The notes beneath the pieces are model-generated. The model did not search any database. It had not been told where the DNA came from and saw only the letters and a list, made by a program, of their open reading frames with translations. 6,884 nucleotides of DNA from Verrucomicrobiota bacterium (lineage in GTDB: Bacteria; Verrucomicrobiota; Lentisphaeria; Victivallales; Victivallaceae): assembly GCA_023459755.1 (NCBI GenBank), contig JAEWSS010000117.1, positions 1-6,884 on the forward strand. Reading direction: 5' to 3'. Below, piece after piece: positions 1-5,184 of this stretch; position 1 is the stretch's first letter, and every line of letters starts with the position of its first letter. The position numbers and the translations under genes were made by a program.

Positions 1-558
1 CGCCATATCGTATCCGGCTGTCGTCATTTTGTCATTTTGCGTTTCGCCTACGCCTGGAATTCCGATTTGATGGCAGCGGAAAAATACAGAAACACCTTGA
101 TCCTGAACGGGATTCCGGAGAAAAACATCCGCGAGGTTTGCACGTTTGCCGACTCGGATGCAAAAGACATGGCCGCCCTGAAAAACGCCGACGCGCTCTG
201 GACGCAGCACGGCTTCATGCTGTACACCCACCTGGAATGGCTGGCGCGATACACGGATCTGCGCCGCCTGCATGTCGGCGGGGTGGGCTTCATCGAATTT
301 GCACTGACGTTCCAGAACCTTTTTTACCCGACGCTTAAAGCTCTTGACCGGAAAGCCGCACCGGCAGAACTGTTCGCGGACAACGCGACAAAATTTTACA
401 GTCTTCGCAAAATCGGAGCGGACGCGGCACGCAAAGCAATAGAATTTGTCCTTAATCCCCACCAATCTCACGGCGGAGAATCCGGCGTCACCCCCTTGAC
501 GGAACGTGAAATCGAAGCGGATCACAATACGACAGGTATATTTAGTTTCAAAAAATAA
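1..558 (+). CDS. C-terminal fragment of a LacI/GalR-type transcriptional regulator (effector-binding domain), 5' end outside window
   Basis: The frame is open from base 1 to the TAA at 556-558, giving 185 residues. A TTG at 37 is the first possible start, but the reading frame and the family resemblance continue upstream of it, so I treat the gene as truncated by the window edge. The opening residues (HIVSGCRHFVIL) fit the 'H-x4-G-R-R-x-I-x-x-I' strand that begins the second half of LacI effector-binding domains. After it come a 'YRNTLILNGIP' helix (typical 'G-F-x2-A-L-x3-G'), then 'ADALWTQHGFMLYTHLEWLARY' cut short here as the 'D-A-I-F-x3-D-x-x-A' type helix region, a 'HVGGVGF' strand (usual 'VVGFDD') and an 'IGADAARKAIEFVLNP' end helix. 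The DNA-binding helix-turn-helix would be upstream and is not seen. The usual acidic 'DD' after VGF is absent (VGFIE). Its role would be ligand-controlled gene regulation, perhaps of sugar use. The assignment rests on pattern only; another periplasmic-binding-protein-like domain is the alternative. Confidence 0.55.
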   Translation, partial: RHIVSGCRHFVILRFAYAWNSDLMAAEKYRNTLILNGIPEKNIREVCTFADSDAKDMAALKNADALWTQHGFMLYTHLEWLARYTDLRRLHVGGVGFIEFALTFQNLFYPTLKALDRKAAPAELFADNATKFYSLRKIGADAARKAIEFVLNPHQSHGGESGVTPLTEREIEADHNTTGIFSFKK

Positions 559-569
559 CCGCTCCAGCC

Positions 570-598
570 TTGAAAAATCCGCTGCCGGACGATATATT
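570..598 (+). promoter_or_regulatory. Sigma-70-type promoter candidate for the exporter operon
   Basis: A -35 box TTGAAA (570-575) and a -10 box TATATT (593-598) are separated by exactly 17 bp, each matching 5 of 6 consensus positions. It lies 12 bp after the stop codon of the regulator fragment and points at the permease gene. Transcription would begin near 605. A second, weaker pair lies just downstream (TTGAGA at 655-660, GATATT at 678-683, also 17 bp apart). Both are sequence matches only; the distance to the first gene (about 360 nt) is long. Confidence 0.5.
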
Positions 599-792
599 CA
601 TAACCAGTTTGCATCGTTATACAGAAACTGAAAACCGGGAAACGGAAAATGACATTGAGAGGAACGACCAGACAGCGGATATTCTCCCAAAGTTTTTTGC
701 GTCGCAAGATCATAAAGGAATAATCCATGATCTGTTACGCTTCATGCTCGGGCTTGGAAAAAGACAGGAGCATGGAGCGAAAGGCAGAAGTC

Positions 793-806
793 GCGAAACG
801 TTTCCC
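793..806. promoter_or_regulatory. LacI-family operator-like palindrome
   Basis: The perfect 10-bp palindrome GAAACGTTTC (795-804) is centred on CG, and one further outer pair matches (G793 with C806). Operators of LacI/GalR-type regulators are typically palindromes with a central CG flanked by A/T-rich half-sites such as AAACGTTT. The regulator fragment at 1-558 lies just upstream, so it could be the binder. However, the site is about 195 bp downstream of the best promoter match, which is not the classic position, and a 10-bp palindrome can occur by chance in a gap of this size. Confidence 0.3.
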
Positions 807-965
807 ACATTTTTATTTTTATCGATATCCCGATCAAAATTTCCATCCCGCCCCGGACCGCAATGTAAATCTACAATTCCTGTCGTATTGCCTGTCACCA
901 TTTTTTTCTGAAAAAATCCGGTTCGTCTGCAAAAGACGGATGAAGAACAGAGGATTTTTCTGAAG

Positions 966-2099
966 ATGTGGAAGTTTGTCTTTAAAATATTTTTCTCAAA
1001 CCGCAACAGGATTCTGGCGATGCTCACGTCCCTGTCCGGGGCAATGCTTCTGCTGGTTTGGCTGACGTCGGCTTCGTTTGGAATCGGGTCCGGTTTTACG
1101 GATTTCATGCTTGGCGGCGGCGTTCCGATCTGGATTTGCTCCGACCGGATGGACGTGTATATGCAGCCGGAAAACATGACGGAGACGGAACTTGACCATG
1201 TGCGGTCGGTTCCCGGAGTCCGCTTGGCGGAACCGATGGTTTACGGCGCTTGCAACTTAAAGATTCGCGGAAAAGAAAATGTCGGAGCGCAGCTCATCGG
1301 TATTTCGCCTCAGACACTTGCAGGATTGCCTTTGCACAATCTCACCGGTGATCCCCGCTCACTCCGTGCGGACGACGTAATCGCCATTGATAAAAATCTT
1401 TTGCAGAGCCGGTTGACCGGAATAACACTGGGGTCTGAAATGATCTTGAATGAGCGGCGGGTCAAAGTCGGCGTGATTCTTGACTGCAAACCGCATAATA
1501 TGGCATTGCCGGTTATTTATTGCTCCGATACAAATTTCCGCCGCTGGACAAATGCGGGAAACGCGCCGCCCTGCTCCTTCATTCTGGTTTATCCTGAACA
1601 AGAGTGTGCAGCGGATTCTGTTGTGGAAAAAATTCGTCGGCAATGCGGCGGACTGACCGTCATGACTCAGGATGAAATGATCGCAAAACAGCAACTCTGG
1701 CTATGGAAAACAACTCCGCTGATGGCCATATCCTGCGCATCCATCATCATCTGCGGACTGTTTGCCGTCGCGTTTCTGTCGCAGCAGTTCTATGCGTTTA
1801 TTCTGGAAAACACCGAAGGGCTGGCGGTCATGAAGTCGCTGGGCTGCTCCAATGCGGATTTGCGCCGTTTTATCTTTTACGGCTGCGGCTTTGTCTGGTT
1901 TCTGTCATTCGTCGCGGTCTTCGTTATGTCCGGAGCGATGATTCGAATCATGACGTTATTCCCAAAAATCCTTTATCGTACGCCCTTGTGGATTCTTTTC
2001 CCCATCGGAGTTCTGATGCTTGTTGTCTGTCTGCTTTCCGGTGCGAGCGTATTGTGGAAAATCCGCAGGATCGATCCGATTCTGCTGTTCAAGAGTTAG
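966..2099 (+). CDS. ABC transporter permease, FtsX/MacB superfamily, DevC-like
   Basis: The 377-residue protein has the layout of DevC/MacB-type permeases: one N-terminal membrane helix (about residues 16-36), a large extracytoplasmic domain (about 40-250), then three more helices (about 251-274, 300-326 and 340-364). The loop after the second helix, 'EGLAVMKSLGCSNADL' (284 on), matches the conserved coupling segment 'E-x-A-x-L-K-A-x-G' of the family, and the C-terminus 'RRIDPILLFKS' is also typical. Length fits DevC proteins (about 385 aa). The start ATG at 966 is preceded by AGAGGA (949-954). The gene opens a tight operon: the ATPase begins 8 bp after its stop. In this class the permease works with the ATPase and fusion protein to move a substrate from the inner membrane outward. 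It has 12 cysteines, seven of them in the extracytoplasmic domain, which is unusually many. The substrate is unknown; the DevC-like label comes from the neighbouring DevA- and DevB-like genes as well as this protein. Confidence 0.85.
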   Translation: MWKFVFKIFFSNRNRILAMLTSLSGAMLLLVWLTSASFGIGSGFTDFMLGGGVPIWICSDRMDVYMQPENMTETELDHVRSVPGVRLAEPMVYGACNLKIRGKENVGAQLIGISPQTLAGLPLHNLTGDPRSLRADDVIAIDKNLLQSRLTGITLGSEMILNERRVKVGVILDCKPHNMALPVIYCSDTNFRRWTNAGNAPPCSFILVYPEQECAADSVVEKIRRQCGGLTVMTQDEMIAKQQLWLWKTTPLMAISCASIIICGLFAVAFLSQQFYAFILENTEGLAVMKSLGCSNADLRRFIFYGCGFVWFLSFVAVFVMSGAMIRIMTLFPKILYRTPLWILFPIGVLMLVVCLLSGASVLWKIRRIDPILLFKS

Positions 2100-2102
2100 G
2101 AG
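2098..2102 (+). promoter_or_regulatory. Ribosome-binding site that sets the ATPase start
   Basis: AGGAG at 2098-2102 overlaps the permease stop codon (TAG 2097-2099) and lies 5 nt before the ATG at 2108. The ATPase reading frame stays open far upstream (to about 1703, inside the permease gene), but that extension is only an out-of-frame reading of permease codons. This site, together with the position of the conserved domain, fixes 2108 as the start and suggests translational coupling. Confidence 0.8.
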
Positions 2103-2107
2103 TCGGC

Positions 2108-2785
2108 ATGGTAAACTTGTACGATTTATCTTATCAATATGAAATCGGAGACCGGGTGTTCCCCGTGTTGCGCCATCTGAACGCGCACTTCACGCCGGGG
2201 CGCTTGACCATGCTGATCGGGGCGTCCGGCTGCGGCAAAACCACATTGCTCTGCCTGCTGGCAGGGCTGCTGAAATGCCGGCAGGGGCGAATCGAGGTGT
2301 TCGGTCAAACCGTTTCCGGCGCGGGCGATGCATGGTTTGCCGATTATCGGGCGCATACGGTGGGAATGATTTTTCAGCAAAGCCATTTTATTCCGGGAAT
2401 GAACGTGCTGGAAAACATTGCGGCGGCAGCGGTAATTTCGGATCGTATTTCATGGAGCGCGGCTTCGGCCCGTGCGGAACAGCTTTTGAAGAAGTTCGAT
2501 TTTTCCAAATATGCCGCGCAGCGATGCGAACTGCTTTCCTGCGGCGAACAGCAGCGGGTGTCCGTCTGCCGGGCGCTGGTTCGAAACACAAAACTGTTGT
2601 TGTGCGACGAACCGACCGCGGCGCTGGATCGCGACAACGGAATCTTTTTGATGGAACATTTGAAAAAAACGGCATTGTCTTCCGAGCGCGTTGTACTGGT
2701 GGTGACGCATGACCGGTATCTTTTAAAGTATGCCGATGAAATTTGGGAAATGAAGGATGGAGGTCTGACACTTCATGCGAAATAA
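2108..2785 (+). CDS. ABC transporter ATP-binding protein, DevA/LolD/MacB-type
   Basis: This 225-residue protein is a single complete nucleotide-binding domain. It has Walker A GASGCGKTT (residues 38-46), Q-loop glutamine Q90 in 'MIFQQSHFIPGMNVLENI', signature LSCGEQQRV (143-151), Walker B LLLCDE with D167 and catalytic E168, D-loop ALD (172-174), and switch histidine H201 in 'VVTHD'. The wording around the Q-loop and signature is that of the LolD/MacB/DevA group that energises FtsX-like permeases. One oddity is the signature: the usual LSGGE/LSGGQ reads LSCGE, with cysteine at the first glycine. The serine and second glycine that contact ATP are kept, so activity is plausible. Seven cysteines are present, with one each in Walker A, signature and Walker B. 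The gene lies between the permease and the fusion protein, whose start overlaps its last 11 bases. It would act on the cytoplasmic face of the inner membrane. Confidence 0.93.
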   Translation: MVNLYDLSYQYEIGDRVFPVLRHLNAHFTPGRLTMLIGASGCGKTTLLCLLAGLLKCRQGRIEVFGQTVSGAGDAWFADYRAHTVGMIFQQSHFIPGMNVLENIAAAAVISDRISWSAASARAEQLLKKFDFSKYAAQRCELLSCGEQQRVSVCRALVRNTKLLLCDEPTAALDRDNGIFLMEHLKKTALSSERVVLVVTHDRYLLKYADEIWEMKDGGLTLHAK

Positions 2786-3857
2786 GTTACTTATCTGTAT
2801 TTGTGGAACACTACTTGGGTTGGGATTGGTTTATTCCTTCTGGGAATTTTTCCATTCCGAAATTTCGCAGCTGGCGCATGAGCCGGTCGGGTTGCCGGAG
2901 GTGAATTCACGGATTGCGGCACGGGGCGAGGTTTGTCCGGAAAGCGGCGTGATTTCCCTTTATCCGCGCCGCTCCGACGTTGTGGCAAAAGTTTTTGTGA
3001 AAGAGGGCGATGTGCTGAAAGCCGGTGATCCGGTCTATCAGCTCCGGATTGATGAACTGGAACGGCGGAAAGCCGTATGCGCCGCCGCAATCGAAATTGC
3101 GAAAGCGAATCTGCAATATCTGGAGGAGCAGCCACGCGATGTCGATCTCGTTCCTTTAAAATCGGAAATAGTGCGATTTTCCGAGGATGTTGCGCGTCTT
3201 GACAAACATCAGACCAGGGTTAATGCGTTATTGCAGTCTCATGCGGTCAGTCAATCGGACTGCGATGAAGCAACCGGTCTCTTTCTGGTTGCCCAGGCGT
3301 CATTGCAGAACAGCCGCGATCGTTACGAACAACTGAAAGCCGGGCCGTCGGTGTTTCAAAAACTGCAGGCAAAAGCGGAAGTCGATAAAGCCGCGGCTGA
3401 AATGGCCGTCATTGAACGCCAAATTGAAAATTCAACCGTAAAAACCCCGACCGGCGGCCGGGTGCTTGAAGTGAACATCCATCCGGGGGAATACATTTCG
3501 CTGGCCGTTTTTTCGCTTACCGGCGAACAATACACCAAACCGCCGGTCTCGTTTGCTTCGGGAAAACTGCAACTCATGGTGGAAGTGGACGAACTTTTTG
3601 TTCCGCGTATGGCTTCCGGATGTACCGGAGAGGCGGTTGTGCCGGGAATGCCGGAACGAAAGTATGCGTTGCGTTTTAACCGGATAATACCGAGAGTCTC
3701 CCAAAAATCCAATTATTCAAACAGTCCGGATGAGATTGTCAACACAAAGGTCTTGCGGGTCGTCTTTGATTTTAACGAAGCCCCGGAAGCATTGTTTACC
3801 GGGCAGCGGCTTGAGGTTCAGCTTTTTCCTGAAATGACAAGGGAGGAAGTGAAATAA
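2775..3857 (+). CDS. HlyD-type membrane fusion protein, DevB-like
   Basis: The 360-residue protein begins with a membrane anchor (about residues 5-23). Next comes the first half of the biotinyl/lipoyl-like domain, with 'RGEVCPESGVISLYP' (50-64) and 'VKEGDVLKAGDPVYQL' (75-90). A long charged coiled-coil hairpin follows (about 93-218), with 'SHAVSQSDCDEA' (155-166) near its middle, as is common in HlyD proteins. The second lipoyl half is 'TVKTPTGGRVLEVNIHPGEYIS' (from 221), and a beta-barrel/membrane-proximal part ends in 'FTGQRLEVQLFPE'. The N-terminal 'A-x-G-x-V-x-P-x-S-x-V-I-x-L' pattern matches DevB-family fusion proteins. It would span the periplasm and link the inner-membrane pump to a TolC-like outer-membrane channel, which is not encoded here. 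The start ATG overlaps the ATPase end by 11 bp and is preceded by GGAGGT (2759-2764). The usual cyanobacterial order is fusion protein, permease, ATPase; here the fusion protein comes last. Confidence 0.9.
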   Translation: MRNKLLICICGTLLGLGLVYSFWEFFHSEISQLAHEPVGLPEVNSRIAARGEVCPESGVISLYPRRSDVVAKVFVKEGDVLKAGDPVYQLRIDELERRKAVCAAAIEIAKANLQYLEEQPRDVDLVPLKSEIVRFSEDVARLDKHQTRVNALLQSHAVSQSDCDEATGLFLVAQASLQNSRDRYEQLKAGPSVFQKLQAKAEVDKAAAEMAVIERQIENSTVKTPTGGRVLEVNIHPGEYISLAVFSLTGEQYTKPPVSFASGKLQLMVEVDELFVPRMASGCTGEAVVPGMPERKYALRFNRIIPRVSQKSNYSNSPDEIVNTKVLRVVFDFNEAPEALFTGQRLEVQLFPEMTREEVK

Positions 3858-3858
3858 T

Positions 3859-4437
3859 ATGAATATTCTTCTGTCGGAATTTTTGAGAAACCCCGTTACG
3901 ACCGGCTCCATCTGGCCAAGTTCTTCCTCGCTGGCGGAACGGCTTCTAGGCAATTTCAACTGGGAAACCGCACGAAACGTCATTGAGTTGGGAGCCGGAA
4001 CCGGAGCGGTCACAAAACATATCCTCCCGCGGCTTCATCATGAGGCAAAATTCCTTGCGGTCGAAATGAATGAACGTCTTGCGAAAAACTTCCATGAAAA
4101 ATTTCCGGCCGTCAAACTCTGCACCGACAACGCCGGCAATCTTCATAACATCATGATTTCAGCTAAATTCCAACGGGCGGACATCATTGTCTCAAGTCTC
4201 CCCTGGGCCGGCATGAGCCGGACAACGCAGGACAATGTTCTTGCGGCGGTATTTGAAGCATTGAATGACGGTGGAGCATTTTCCACATTCTGTTATATTC
4301 AGGGGATGTTTCTGACCGCTTCGCATCGTTTTCGCCGAAAAATATTTGACCGGTTCCCGGATACGGTAAAAACGGATATTGCATGGAGAAACCTGCCTCC
4401 GGCATATTGCTATTACTGCGAAAAAAAACTTAAATAA
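3859..4437 (+). CDS. SAM-dependent methyltransferase, phospholipid N-methyltransferase (PmtA)-like
   Basis: The 192-residue protein carries the N-terminal 'FLRNPVTTGSIWPSS' element (residues 8-22) typical of small phospholipid N-methyltransferase-like proteins ('FLR-x-P-x-x-x-G-x-I-x-P-S-S'). SAM-binding motif I follows, VIELGAGTG (41-49), then an acidic residue ending the second strand (E69 in 'AVEMN'), D90 in 'LCTDNAG', and the motif IV-like SSLPW (112-116). The motif IV is closer to the 'S-x-L-P' of PmtA-type enzymes than to the 'NLPY' of KsgA/Erm rRNA dimethylases, the main alternative. A cytoplasmic enzyme methylating a lipid head group, such as phosphatidylethanolamine, is the family expectation; the real acceptor is not shown. 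Its ATG lies one base after the fusion-protein stop, with GGGAGG (3841-3846) as ribosome-binding site, so it is clearly co-transcribed with the exporter. The C-terminus has a cluster of aromatics and cysteines (YCYYC). Confidence 0.75.
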   Translation: MNILLSEFLRNPVTTGSIWPSSSSLAERLLGNFNWETARNVIELGAGTGAVTKHILPRLHHEAKFLAVEMNERLAKNFHEKFPAVKLCTDNAGNLHNIMISAKFQRADIIVSSLPWAGMSRTTQDNVLAAVFEALNDGGAFSTFCYIQGMFLTASHRFRRKIFDRFPDTVKTDIAWRNLPPAYCYYCEKKLK

Positions 4438-4460
4438 AACCGAACAAAAGGAAAATAATC

Positions 4461-5030
4461 ATGAACTTCTGGGGAATGCTGCTTGCCTTTATGCCGTGGG
4501 TCTTGTATAAGATCATCATGGACGTTCCGCTTTTTGACGATATGACCATGCTGAAAGCCTCGGTGATTTTCGCATTCGCCGCGTGCGTCTGGCAGACGGT
4601 AAATAAAAGCGGACGCGGAATCCTTCACTGGGGCACGGTGGGCTTTTTCGCCGTCACATTGGCCATGGTCGTTATCTGGCCGAACCTGTGGTATCTGAAA
4701 CGCCTCGGAATTTTTTCCGGCGGCGTGCTTTCCGCGCTGGTTTGGGGGTCAATCATTTTCAAACGGCCGTTCACGCTGGTTTACGCGAAGGCGAAAGCAG
4801 ATCCGTCGCGCTGGAACAAACCGGAATTTATCCGGCGGAATTATCAGATCAGCATTTTCTGGGGAGTCGTCATGCTGATCGGACTTGGTTTTTCCGTTTT
4901 GAAAAGCATGGACTGGAATCGCCGGATGCTGTATGATATCATGGACAACGTCGTGCTGGTTCTGGCAATTCTGGTAACCTGCCGTTTCAGCCGCCGTCCG
5001 AAAACCGCCACCCGGACCGGCATGCCCTGA
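4461..5030 (+). CDS. Unrecognised multi-pass membrane protein
   Basis: The 189-residue protein has about six hydrophobic segments (roughly residues 1-19, 30-47, 55-73, 84-100, 131-149 and 158-173) and a basic C-terminus. A polar loop between segments 4 and 5 (about 101-130) is the most distinctive part: 'KRPFTLVYAKAKADPSRW' followed by 'KPEFIRRNYQISIFWG'. I recall 'R-P-F-T-x-x-Y-A ... W ... P-x-F-x-x-x-N' loops in uncharacterised bacterial membrane proteins of similar size. In topology it also resembles septation-protein-A-like six-helix proteins, but I cannot name the family. It starts 23 bp after the methyltransferase stop, with AGGA (4449-4452) 8 nt before the ATG, and is the last gene of the operon. 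It is conceivably a membrane partner for the lipid-type methyltransferase or exporter; that is inference from position only. Confidence 0.7.
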   Translation: MNFWGMLLAFMPWVLYKIIMDVPLFDDMTMLKASVIFAFAACVWQTVNKSGRGILHWGTVGFFAVTLAMVVIWPNLWYLKRLGIFSGGVLSALVWGSIIFKRPFTLVYAKAKADPSRWNKPEFIRRNYQISIFWGVVMLIGLGFSVLKSMDWNRRMLYDIMDNVVLVLAILVTCRFSRRPKTATRTGMP

Positions 5031-5066
5031 TTTATTCCGCAGCGGTACTGAATTTTACAGTGTGGG

Positions 5067-5111
5067 AAAAACCGCACCTGCGACCGCGGTCCCGTGACCG
5101 CGGCGGCGGTG
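5067..5111 (-). terminator. Probable intrinsic terminator of the GH89 gene
   Basis: The core is a perfect 8-bp GC-rich stem, CCGCGGTC (5084-5091) with GACCGCGG (5096-5103), closed by the 4-base loop CCGT. Outer pairs extend it: GC (5080-5081) with GC (5106-5107) and CACC (5075-5078) with GGTG (5108-5111), with a 2x2 internal loop and one bulge. An alternative base pairs ACCGC (5071-5075) with GCGGT (5106-5110). Read on the minus strand, the stem is followed by five T (complement of A at 5067-5071). It lies about 75 bp past the GH89 stop. On the + strand no T run follows it, so it does not look like the exporter operon's terminator. Confidence 0.6.
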
Positions 5112-5122
5112 TCATGCGTTGT

Positions 5123-5162
5123 GTCCGGTCGCGGCCGAAAACTGCCGACCGCGGCCGAAAAC
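5123..5162. repeat. Two tandem 20-bp GC-rich repeats between convergent genes
   Basis: Units 5123-5142 and 5143-5162 match at 16 of 20 positions and share the identical 13-mer CGCGGCCGAAAAC (5130-5142 and 5150-5162). The differing part of each unit makes them partly self-complementary: CGGTCG (5126-5131) can pair with CGACCG (5146-5151), and the CGGCCG cores (5132-5137, 5152-5157) are palindromic. The related octamer GACCGCGG also occurs at 5082-5089 and 5096-5103, so the whole spacer looks built from one short motif. This could be a remnant of a dispersed intergenic repeat or part of a termination region. Confidence 0.6.
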
Positions 5163-5184
5163 AATGCAAATTATTTATATGCGC

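Larger units (their letters stand above)
559..965 (+). other. 407-bp non-coding gap upstream of the exporter operon
   Basis: No reading frame here gives a recognisable protein. Two + strand frames are open (570-911 and 727-963) and one minus-strand frame runs into the permease gene, but their translations are low-complexity or basic, with no domain-like pattern and no good ribosome-binding site. The stretch contains a promoter candidate near its left end (570-598), an operator-like palindrome near 795-804, an inverted repeat TGTA-AATC-TACA at 864-875, and a weak hairpin (CGTC/GACG) around 924-938 just before the permease ribosome-binding site. If the promoter at 570-598 is the real one, the operon mRNA carries a leader of about 360 nt. 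I do not recognise a known riboswitch or small RNA in it. Confidence 0.6.

Noticed and set aside
872..877. TACAAT as a -10 box closer to the permease
   Set aside because: No -35-like sequence lies at a suitable distance upstream (CGCCCC region) and there is no extended -10 TG.
570..911. Open frame of 113 codons on the + strand in the gap before the permease
   Set aside because: It starts within the promoter candidate (its TTG start is the -35 box), has no ribosome-binding site and no protein-like pattern.
727..963. Small open frame of 78 codons ending 2 bp before the permease ATG
   Set aside because: The spacing would suit a coupled small gene and AAGGA lies 6 nt upstream of its ATG, but the product is rich in Arg, Phe and Pro with no recognisable feature. 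Left as a weak possibility only.
710..1177. Minus-strand open frame of 155 codons
   Set aside because: It runs antisense into the well-supported permease gene and its product has no domain-like pattern.
1703..2107. N-terminal extension of the ATPase frame into the permease gene
   Set aside because: The extension is an out-of-frame reading of permease codons. The conserved ATPase domain begins right after ATG 2108, which has its own AGGAG.
5042..5075. Hairpin after the last operon gene (ACTG/CAGT at 5047-5061 with outer GCGGT/ACCGC) as a + strand terminator
   Set aside because: The short stems are separated by a large bulge and no T run follows on the + strand.
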